Below are positions 53,155 through 62,014 of a DNA stretch of 64,000 nt, piece by piece (the stretch's first letter is position 1; each line of letters starts with the position of its first letter). The position numbers and the translations under genes are program-made. This DNA comes from Amblyomma americanum. Taxonomy: Eukaryota; Arthropoda; Arachnida; Ixodida; Ixodidae. Under the pieces are notes generated by a model. That model ran no database searches and had not been told where the DNA came from. It worked only from the letters and a program-made list of their open reading frames with translations. Where the stretch lies: assembly GCF_052857255.1 (NCBI RefSeq), contig NC_135500.1, positions 47,365,772-47,429,771 of the forward strand, given 5' to 3'.

Positions 53155-54850
53155 GACTGTATTTTTCTTTGCTTCTGCATCAACCAGATAGGGCCTGCAT
53201 AGGAGTGGTTATATACAACAAAATAAAGGAATGAAAGGAAAAATGAAAACAGCAAAAAGTGCGAACAACACAAACAACGAAAATACTATCATATATTAAT
53301 AGGAGCGGTTTCGTACAGCGTGGTATGAGAACGGAGTGGCAAGAACAGCGCAAAACCCGTGGAACAGAACAGTGCAGAACGCTTCACTAAAGTCGGCGCC
53401 ATGACAACGGAAAAGAACAGAAAGCGGAATACAGTGCAAGATACCACGGTGCCCAGTACATAAGCATCCCATTTTAAACAGGTCCAATTAAAATGATGAG
53501 AACATTTCACGGCTCTCCGCCTTTACTGCTTGTTCGCGCAGGCTAATCCAGTCACATGATGTTAGTAAAAAATGAATATTTTAATCAATCCTTCGAAACC
53601 TTTCTCCCTCGGACGGGCCTAGAATGATTACTTCGAGTTATACGTGACGGACTTTCTATGATGTATACTTTCATTTGTCTGCGAGTGTTTTGTCATTCAT
53701 AACACTATAAAACAAATTCAACCTTCTTATTTTCCATCGAACCTCTAAGAGGGGTAAGTCAGCTCGGATATACAATGGGGAAATTTGTTCCTAGCTCCCC
53801 CGAAAATTAGAAAAGATGAAATGCAGAGCACGTCTTCCTTTGCACATGCGCCAGTTTAGATGTCGCGGACTTAGTGTCGGGGTCCCAGACATCACAAGTG
53901 TATTCAAACATTGGGCGTACTGTCATTTTGTAAGCTATTAGTTTTGTCTCTGATGTGGCAAGTCTGAGCGAACGTATTAAGCATACCAACTTTTTATTTG
54001 CTTTCCCTATAAAGTTTTGTAGCTATATGCGAGGTCCAACCAAGTTTCGTAGTAATTGTAATACGTAACTATATTTCGTGACCTTCGATAAAGGGTGGTT
54101 CTGTAATGTGTAGCTATGATGCAGAGGCTCGTCTTTATGGGAGATTGTCATAAATACTGTTTTCTTCAAGGTCAAAAACAGCCAGTGATTACATGAGTCG
54201 TTTATTCTTGTTAATTGATCGTTAAGTCTAATGTGGTCGGCTACTGAATTCACTTCAGTATAAATAAGTCAATCGTCAGCAAAGACTCTTGCTTCCACAG
54301 ATGACGTTTCCGTCAGGTCGTTCACACAAACCAAGAACAGCAAGGGCCCAGGGACGGAGCCTTAAGGCACACCTGACCGCACGCTGCGTGACCCGACCTG
54401 TACCTCTCGATACTGAAAAACTGGTACCTGTCAGTAGAAAAAGCTTCTATCCATCGGACAATATTGTTGTTCCCTAGAAGAGTTCTTAGTTTCATTGGCA
54501 GTTTTGGTGAATAACAGAATCAAAAGCATTTTCGAAATCAAGGAATATTATATCTATTTGACTTCGGCGATCCAGTGCGTCACTGATACCATCTACTGTC
54601 TCTATTAGCTGTGTGACAGTCGACCACCCTTGGCGGAATCAGTGCTCGCAGTTATTGAAGAATTTGTTTGTCTCTAAATGTTTTCAATTTGTTTGGAAAC
54701 TATGTGGTATAACATATTACAAGCACTGGACGTGAGCTCAAATGGCCGGTAGTTGGACACGCACTTTACATCCCCACTAATCAATATGGGGATTAGTTTA
54801 GTCATTCTCCAGTCTGTACAGTGTGCCAGAGGTTAATGAATTATGGAATA
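53155..54850 (-). mobile_element. CR1/L2-like LINE, 3' part, reverse orientation
   Basis: The 3' end is toward 53155-53210 (GGGCCTGCATAGG hairpin-like word on the plus strand, no AAAT tail found). The RT region occupies 53,790-54,850. 5'-truncated near 54,850. Many lesions. Confidence 0.7.
53807..54850 (-). pseudogene. LINE reverse transcriptase, badly broken
   Basis: In order on the minus strand: motif B/PGPLLFLVCVNDLT (about 54,340), VEARVFADD followed at once by a stop codon (about 54,275), MNSVADHIRLNDQL and LTLKKTVFMTISHK (54253-54023), KTRLATSETKLIAYKMTVRP-like block and FEYTCDVWDPDTKSAT (53989-53807). The FADD motif is intact but directly followed by TGA. Truncated at the N-terminus. 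Confidence 0.75.
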
Positions 54851-54909
54851 TTAGCAAGAGGTATATGCTTTGGTCTTTAATGCGAAATCATTAGATGGCT
54901 ATGTCCCAA

Positions 54910-55181
54910 CCCATACAAAAATGTCCTATGGCTGGCTATAGAATTTTGGCCCAAATAGCTATAGACCTTTCCTATTTCTGTCGATAGCTGTCTATAAAGG
55001 CTGATATATTTTTCTATAGAGAGCTTAAGACAGTTGTATGGTTCCAAAGCTATAGCTTTAGTGGCATAGATTTTTCAATAGCTGGCAATAAGCACCTCTA
55101 TGGGTGCTTATAGACGTTCATAAAAGGCCATAGACGGACATAGCTTTTTCCATAGACGCCCATAGGACTTTTTTGTATGGG
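54910..55181. mobile_element. 272-bp fold-back MITE with CTATAG-rich interior
   Basis: CCCATACAAAAATGTCCTATGG and its near-inverse at the right end (55158-55181) form the terminal repeats. The inside is packed with variants of CTATAGAC, ATAGCTATAG and CATAGACG on both strands (about one per 10-15 bases). No coding capacity. Flanks show only AA on both sides. Confidence 0.75.
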
Positions 55182-55183
55182 AA

Positions 55184-55374
55184 GTTTCGTGTCAGTAAAA
55201 TTTTTTCCTTATGATTACGTCGTTCTGTGAAAATAAATGTGCAAAAATCTGGCTGTGTTAGTGTGCGATGAGAACACGCTGTGGGAAAAATTTGGTCGAC
55301 GTGGTGCAATTAGTTATTCAATCAAACTCGAAAATTACACTTCGACGCCAAAACAGCCACGGACGTCGACATAG
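55184..55374 (+). repeat. About 190-bp dispersed repeat, copy 1
   Basis: Begins GTTTCGTGTCAG, contains GATTACGTCGTTCTG, AAATGTGCAAAA, GCTGTGGGAA, and ends CAGCCACGGACGTCGACATA. Homologous to 56650-56810 and 56811-57024. Confidence 0.75.
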
Positions 55375-55824
55375 CTTCTCCTCCCGATAGTGTCGTTCTA
55401 TAGAGAAACGCCAGGCCGTGACGTAAAGGAGATGCAGCGGCGCTGGCGTCAGCAGTGACTTTCGTTGTGTAGGCAAAAAGCAGGACCTTCCGCATTGGGT
55501 GCGCCGCGCTTGCTTCTTTTTCGGGCATAATTCCCGGCGTGCCGATAGCCTGAGGTGCGGTTGGTTGAGCCGCAATGCAGAAGAAAGGAAGCGGCATAAG
55601 TTTCCACGAGTTTATTGCAGTCAGATAGGCGCGAAAGCGACGGGCCGAGGAGAAGGACAAGTTTGGCGACTAGTAGGCTTCGCGGCTACCATTCCGTTCA
55701 TGCATCAAAATCTAATCAGTCAGCCCGCGTCTCCTAATCAGCACCGTTGCTCATCGGTCGCGTGACGGTCTCCGGAGCGACGCGGCTCGGCGAAAATAGG
55801 AAGTACATCACAAGGCTCGTCATA
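55375..55824. other. Unassigned
   Basis: Moderately GC-rich; open frames on both strands (55322-55660 minus, 55499-55765 plus) overlap and are not recognisable. Confidence 0.35.
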
Positions 55825-56240
55825 ATATTAAATATTCTTTTTTTCCTCGCACGATAACAGATTGGAACAACTTACCTCTGCCTCTTCTAACCAGCGTTGA
55901 TTCAATTGAAACCTTGAATTGCTCTTGAATATTTTTCTTGTCTGCTTTTTGGTTGCCCAAACTGATCGTGTTTTTTGCCTTGCTGCAAGTTTGACATTTC
56001 ATTTTTGCATATTTCATTCATTGGCTTACTTCTGTTTGTTTCTGTTTGACTTTCCCAAATGAAGAGCTCGGTTTGCATTTCGTTTAGTCCTTGTTTTGCT
56101 CATGTTCTATTGCCCATAGAACAAGTGTTTTGAAATTATTATTTGCTATCTTCGTTCTATACGCTGATGCCAAGTGTATGCCCCTCCTGCTTGGGCCGTA
56201 AAGGCCTGCAGTATTGAATAAATAAATAAATAAAATAAAA
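55825..56240 (+). mobile_element. CR1/L2-like LINE 3' end
   Basis: Reads YSFFPRTITDWNNLPLPLL, then a 3' untranslated part, and finishes with GGGCCGTAAAGGCCTGCAG, TATT and GAATAAATAAATAAATAAAA (56215-56240). 5'-truncated. The terminal hairpin and tail closely resemble those at 7340-7390. Confidence 0.85.
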
Positions 56241-56649
56241 TATGTGAAAATGCCGCTTCGCGTCGTGCACCGCGTCGTCTGTATCTTGCACTAGCAATCA
56301 CATATGCTGTACCGGCACAGAAGTTTAGAACTGTGGACGATAGTAGTTTCTCCCCGTACCTCGCGCTTTCGGCCGCCGTAGCCGCGCTGTTATACTTGCC
56401 GTCAACTAGGAGCGGAGAAACACCCGCTGCAGCGCACAGCCTTATACTGGCGCACAGGCTGAAAAAGTGCACAACTACTCTCCGAGCATCAAAAAAAATG
56501 TTTCTAAGCAGAAGCGACGCGCACGCTTTGAAATATTCGCACACGCGCGTTGGTTTCGAAGGCAGCGTCGCTTGACGCAGTCCATGCTCCCTTTTGCCTA
56601 CACCCCGCGTCGCTGCCGACCGCAGCGGCACCTTTGTTTACAAATATGA

Positions 56650-56810
56650 CGCTTGTCTATAAAAATATATGCGCAAACGTTTAATTGTTTTAGATAGTGC
56701 GTGATGAGATCTTGCTGTGCGAAAAGCTTGGCTAATGAATTGTAATTGGCTAATTAATTAAACGCAAAAATTATACTCTCACGCCACAATAGCCCGGAAT
56801 TATGACCCGT
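56650..56810 (+). repeat. Dispersed repeat, copy 2
   Basis: Contains GTGCGTGATGAGATCTTGCTG and AATGAATTGTAATTGGC, matching copy 3 that follows it head to tail. Confidence 0.7.
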
Positions 56811-57024
56811 GTTTCGTGTCAGCAGAACTTTCTCCGCACGATTACGTCGTTCTGCGCAGATAAATGTGCAAAAGTTTGATTGTGGTATATAGCGCGTGAT
56901 GAGAGCTTGCTGTGGGAAGCGCTTCGTTGATGAATTGTAATTAGTTACACTTCAACGACACAATAGCCACGGCCGGCGACATTGCCCCTGGGTGTCAGAA
57001 CAGCCACAGACGTCGACATAGCGC
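56811..57024 (+). repeat. Dispersed repeat, copy 3
   Basis: Begins GTTTCGTGTCAG like copy 1, and has GATTACGTCGTTCTG, AAATGTGCAAAA, GCTGTGGGAA and a second CAGCCACAGACGTCGACATA end. Confidence 0.75.
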
Positions 57025-57254
57025 CTGGACGTGAAAAGCAAGACGAATAAAATAAAAAAACCGCGATAAAAAACAAGAGGAACGAAAAAAGAGAATAAAA
57101 CTAAGCACAATAAAAAGTAAAAGTAAAAAAAAACACATGTACAGATCGCGTACAGGCGTCGTGGAAAAAACCCGCGTTCTAGAAGGTTCCATGCTTTCGC
57201 ATTCATCCATGTAAGCAGACTTAAATGCCCCGGTAATTTCTATATCACGGCCTT
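57025..57254. other. A-rich spacer
   Basis: A/G-rich on the plus strand (57040-57130); nothing recognised. Confidence 0.4.
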
Positions 57255-57306
57255 ACTTGCTTCCCCTGATCTACATGATTAATCATGTAGATCAGGGGAA
57301 GAAAGT
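57255..57306. repeat. 52-bp near-perfect palindrome without spacer
   Basis: The centre is at 57280/57281. The inner 42 bases (57260-57301) are a perfect inverted repeat, and the outer five bases on each side pair with one mismatch. Confidence 0.95.
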
Positions 57307-57984
57307 ACATGTAGCGAAGAAAAAAATTGAAAACTTTTTTCTCCGCTACGTACACTTTCGCGCTCCGTACACAGCTACGTATACAAGCGCGACAAAAGCA
57401 TCACAGCAACAGGACACATCAATTCTCCGCACTGCGTCCGTTTTAGTGCGGCAGGACCGCTCCCGACATCGCGAAGATGCGCCTCGCGCAATTCACCCGT
57501 CGCACACAAAGCTAGCAGAGCCGGTGCTCCGGCGGCGCCGGTGTTGCTACCCCGAACATGAGCTTGGATTCCCTATAGGACACGTTGTGCAGACGTGTTT
57601 ATGCACCGCGTGCTTTCGCCGGCGGAGACACGCTAGTTGCGGGCGGAGCAGATAGGCTGGTAATTTGTAGCGCGCGCTCTCCTACAACCCTTAGTCTCCG
57701 CTGATGCCAGAAGTCACGACGCTCTACGTAAGTGGCGGTAAGGGGGAACCACATGCTCGAGCATTCTGCGACTCTTTCTGCGGGACTTGTGCGGAACACA
57801 TTCCTTAGATGCCGCATCAAAAGGGTAGAAATAACGCGCACGGAAGTGGAGTGCGGGTGAAGGGAAGGCATAGGAGGCGCGAAAAGAGGGGACCGAAGGC
57901 GAAGCGGAGAAAGAGCAGAGCTTTGTTAGGTATTAAACCTCACTCAAATAAGCTCGTCAACGAAAGAAAGCAAGGACCAACATC
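57307..57984. other. Unassigned
   Basis: Short overlapping frames, no recognised domain. Ends at the RTE 3' terminus. Confidence 0.35.
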
Positions 57985-58000
57985 ATTATCTTTATCCTAA

Positions 58001-59530
58001 CTACGCCCACTGCAGGGCAAAGGTGCCTGCCATGTCTCTCCAATTAACGCTATCCTTTGGCACCTGCGGCCACTGTATCCCCGCAAACTTCTTAATCTCA
58101 TCCGCCCACCTAACTTTCTGCTGCCCACTGCTACGCTTCCCTTCTCTTGGCATCCACTCAGTTACCCTTAAGGACCAGCGGTTATTATCTTGCCTTCGCA
58201 TTATATGCCCAAACCCATTTTTTCTTCTTGATTTCAACAAGGATGTCAATAACCTGTGTTTGTTCCTTCACCCACTCTGCCAGCTTCCTGTCACTTAACG
58301 TTACACCTGCCATTTTCCTTTCCGTAGCTCGCTGCGTAGTCATCAATTTAAGTTGAACCGCTTCCGTTATCCTCCATATTTCCGCCCCATATATGTGAAT
58401 ACCAGCAAGGTACCGATGTTATAGACTTTCCTCTTGGGGGATATTGGTAAACTGCCATTCATAATCTGAGAGGGTCTGCCAAATACTCTCCACCCCATTC
58501 TCATTCCTCTAGATATTTCTCTCTCATGATTAGGGTCAGCGGTCACTACCTGCCCTACACGTATTCCCTCACTATTTCCAGCACCTCGCTACCAATTGTA
58601 AACTGCTGTTCACTTCCGAGGCTCCTGAACATTACTTTGGTTTCTGCATATTAATTTTTTGAGGCACAGTACTGCTCTGCCTCTCCAACTCATTGATCAT
58701 GCTTTGAAGTTCATCTCCTGAGTGGCCTAGCAAGGCAATGTCATATGCGAATCAGATTATTTAGGTATTCTTGATTAGCTCTCATTTCCAACTGTTCCCA
58801 ACCAAGGCCTCTGAATACTTCCTGTAAGCAGGCGGTGAATAGCATTGGTGAGATCGTATCTTCCTCTCTGGCATCTTTCCTGATTGGAATTTTATTGCTA
58901 ACTTTATGGCGCACTATGGTAGTACTGCACCCGCTATAGCTATCTTCCAGCATGTATACATACGGCTCTTTCTACACCCTGATACTGCAATGCCTCCATG
59001 ACTGCTGATGTTTCGACTGAGTGAAATGCTTTCTCGTAATCTGTGAATGCTATAAATTAGCACTTGGTTATATTTTGCACATTTCTATATCCCCTGATTA
59101 ATAGTGTGAATATGGTCTACTGTCAAGGATCCTTTACGAAGGCCTGCCTGGTCCTTTGGTTTATAGAAGTGTAAGGTTGAGCTGGCTCTATTAGCGATTA
59201 CCTTAGTAAATACCTTGTAGGCAACGGCCAGTAAGCTGATCGGTCTGTAATTCTTCAAGACCTTGACATCTCTTTTCCGATGGATTACGATTATGTTAGC
59301 GTTCTTCCAAGCTTCTGGTACGCTCGAGGTCATAAGGCATTGCGAATACAGGGTGGCCAGTTTTTCTAGCACAATCAACAGATCTGCTATTACCTGATCC
59401 TCACCAGCTGCTTGTCCCCTTTCAATTGCTCCTACGGCTTTCTTTACTGCCTCTTTCGTTACTGGCGGGATGTACCATTGCTGTGTGATACTGCCTATAT
59501 CATTTGCGTCCTGACTGCATTGGCTTGTGC
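58001..59530 (-). pseudogene. RTE reverse transcriptase and C-terminal region
   Basis: Frames: 59378-59085 (WKNANIIVIHRKRDVK, NYRPISLLAVAYKVFTKVI, DQAGLRKGSLTVDHIHTIN), 58953-58741 (LEDSYSGCSTTIV, REEDTISPMLFTACLQEVF), then broken to 58249-58001 (KNGFGHIMRRQDNNRWSLR, KRSSGQQKVRWADEI). The FADD block would fall near 58,740 and is not readable. Inactive. Confidence 0.85.
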
Positions 59531-60049
59531 ATAGATTTGTGTATAACTATGCGGCTACTTGAACGGTCTTATACAAGCTGCTAATGACATTGCCCTCTTT
59601 GTCTCTTGACGCATGCATCTGATTTTTTTCCTATACCTAGTTTCTTCTACACCATTCTTTGCAGCCTGCTCGATCCTATCAATTTAAGTTTCCTTATGGC
59701 GGCTACCTTGCACTTATTTATTAACTTTGATAGCTCTGCCAGTTATATTCTGTCTGTATGGTTAGACGCTTTCATTGCTTTGGCGTCTCTTAACATCTTC
59801 CGTCTCTTAAGAGAGCTTGCCGGTATCCACTCGAACCATCCTACCGCCTATATCGGCTACGCCCTCCATAATGATCTGTGAGAGTATTGTTCATAGCTTG
59901 AAGATTAAGTTCATCGAACCAAATTTCTGTTCTGAAGCGATACGCTGAATTACTTTACTTTACTTTTCCTTTTACTGATAATTGGTTAATGGGCTTCCAC
60001 TTCACTATTTTCTTCAGTTCCCTCTTCCAGTGTAGGCTAAATCGGGAGC

Positions 60050-60844
60050 TTACCTGTGGTCGCTACAGCGCCCCATCCCGAGGACGTCCACATCCTGCAC
60101 GATGCCAGGTTGAGCGCATAGTATGAAATCTACTTCGTTTTTATTCTCGCCATTGCGGTTCTTCCACGTCCACTTCCTGTTCTCTCGCTTCCGGAAGAAG
60201 GTATTCATGATGCGTAAATTATTTACCTTTGCGAACTGTACTAACAACTCCCTCCTGCTGTTCCTGGAGCCTATCCCACAGACTACTGCTGCCTGATTTG
60301 CGGCCTGCTTCTTGCCGACCTTTCCATTGAAGTCGCCCATCAGTACAGTGCAATATGGTTTTCTTTGTTTATAGCCGATTGCACGTATTCATATAAGCTT
60401 TCGACTATGTGGTCATTACGGCTGGATGTAGGCGCGTCAGTGCCTCTGATTAAGAATAATTACGGTAACTGCCACCCCCTCGTTAATACTACAGAATTCC
60501 TCTATGTTGCCAGCTGTATGCCGATTGATCAGGGATCCCACCACCTAGTTCTCGTCTGTCAGCTAATCCACGATATCATAGTGCGCTCCCACCGCTTAGC
60601 ACGGTATACTCCTGCTAACCTGTATACTGCTGACGTCACTAAGCCCTATAACATCCCATTTAATACCCGCCAGTTCTTCGAACGGCACTGATAGGCTAGC
60701 CTCACTGGATAAGGTTCTAACGATAAACGTTGCCAGGTTCAGATTCCAATGGCGGCCTGTCGGGAGCCAGATATTCTTAGCACCCTCCGCTGCGTCATAG
60801 GCCTGACCGCCGCCGTGGTCAGTTGCTCCGCAGCCGCCTGGCAC
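60050..60844 (-). pseudogene. RTE endonuclease domain
   Basis: The frame 60844-60596 contains LNLATFIVRTLSSEASL, LFEELAGIKWDVIGLSD: the N-terminal strands of an APE-type nuclease. After a break, 60340-60050 has MGDFNGKVGKKQA, GIGSRNSRRELLVQFA, NTFFRKRENRKWTW, DFILCAQPG and CSDHR at the end (SDH motif). Two separate frames with damaged sequence between; the catalytic Glu region is not readable. Confidence 0.85.
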
Positions 60845-60870
60845 TGGAAGCCGAGGATTAATTGCTGTAT

Positions 60871-61846
60871 TTATAAACCGGTATACGTCTACGCTAATAC
60901 GCCTCCGCTTTGCTAAAAACCTGAAATAAAGTCGTGGGTTGAGACGGACGCGTCACACGCAGCACTCTCAAGCATGGAATAGATACGAGACCATTTTTAT
61001 GCGACATCATTAGGAGGGCGATGAAGCCGAAAACTGTCCCGCGGTGTCGGCGTCTGTGTGAAGCGTGTGGTGTTTATGGGGATTTCCCTCCTTCGACCTT
61101 CCTCCTGACAACCATCCTCTCCCCCTCTGCACTCGATGAGGAAGAGGAGGGAGACGCCGGACTAAGAACGACTCAGCAGAAATGAAAACGACTAACAAGA
61201 AAACGTCTCGGACAACAGCAGGAGGCCCACATTCTAAATAGACAGCCTTTCGAAGAACTATCTGTGCAAAAATGAGGCTTGCGGGAGCTATTCCTTCCCG
61301 CATTGCTCGGGAAGACCAACGTGCAGGTCTGAGAACCGCCATCGATGACTGTGTTTGAAACAGCCACTTGGTGGTGCAGTGGCTGCGCCAATTATGGTAC
61401 GAGGAGTAGCCGTGGTATATGGTGACACATTTTGCGTAGTCGTGTAGTCGGAACCGGAGTAGATTGGGGAGCGGAAGAAGAATGCTGTCGCATTTCCTCC
61501 GCATCGATCTAACTGATCGCCCCTAAATTTTTGGAGGATATGCAGATCGGGCAGTCTCTCCCCAAGCCTTGGTTTCCCGCGATGTCGCCGGGGCCTGGCA
61601 GACACTGCACAGTGTAGATTGTGCCCTCAGATGAAGTTTCCCTATTTCGGAGGCATGGGCTCGCTCGCGCAAAGCAGCATAAGATTGTCTAATTGGCGGC
61701 GGTCTGCAGAAGCAGTTCGTAGGCTTCGGAGTGCCGCTTTAGGGTCACGGAATATACTCCACTTCAGAGAGCCCCATCATGGTACGAAGAGCGGCGAGCT
61801 CCGGATCCGTGGAAGATGTCAGGAAATATATTGATACCGTCGTGCC
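60871..61846. other. Unassigned stretch next to the gypsy LTR
   Basis: Minus-strand frames of 105 and 164 codons (61605-61288, 61504-61010) have no recognisable domain. It lies immediately beyond the candidate LTR. Confidence 0.35.
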
Positions 61847-62001
61847 TGTAACTGCAACGTCCGCAACGTTAGAATTGGCGACGCAGGCACGCAGAGACAG
61901 GCAGCCACTAGGTGGAAGACGCTAGCCCACGAAAAAGCAACACGCGCTTCTATTTTTCTCGTTTTCGTCCCGGCTGCTGTAACACTTTCCCGGCTGTAAC
62001 A
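61847..62001 (-). mobile_element. Candidate short 3' LTR of the Ty3/gypsy element
   Basis: On the minus strand it starts TGTTACAGC directly after a polypurine tract CGGAGGGGGAAAG (62014-62002). An ending in GTTGCAGTTACA at 61847 gives 155 bp. The start is well supported by the polypurine tract; the end is a guess from complementary termini. Near the start a TGTTACAGC word recurs (GTGTTACAGCAGCC). Confidence 0.5.
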
Positions 62002-62014
62002 CTTTCCCCCTCCG

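Larger units (their letters stand above)
57985..60870 (-). mobile_element. RTE-type LINE, nearly full length, reverse orientation
   Basis: The 3' end is at the left, the 5' endonuclease region at 59.9-60.85 kb. Total about 2.9 kb. In minus-strand order: endonuclease, linker, RT, C-terminal region. Many stops and frameshifts. It keeps the sequence lost or interrupted in the copy at 31-36 kb and shows both empty insertion sites. Confidence 0.9.

Noticed and set aside
61010..61605. gag gene of the gypsy element
   Set aside because: It lies beyond the 3' LTR, not upstream of pol, and has no zinc knuckle or capsid-type motif.
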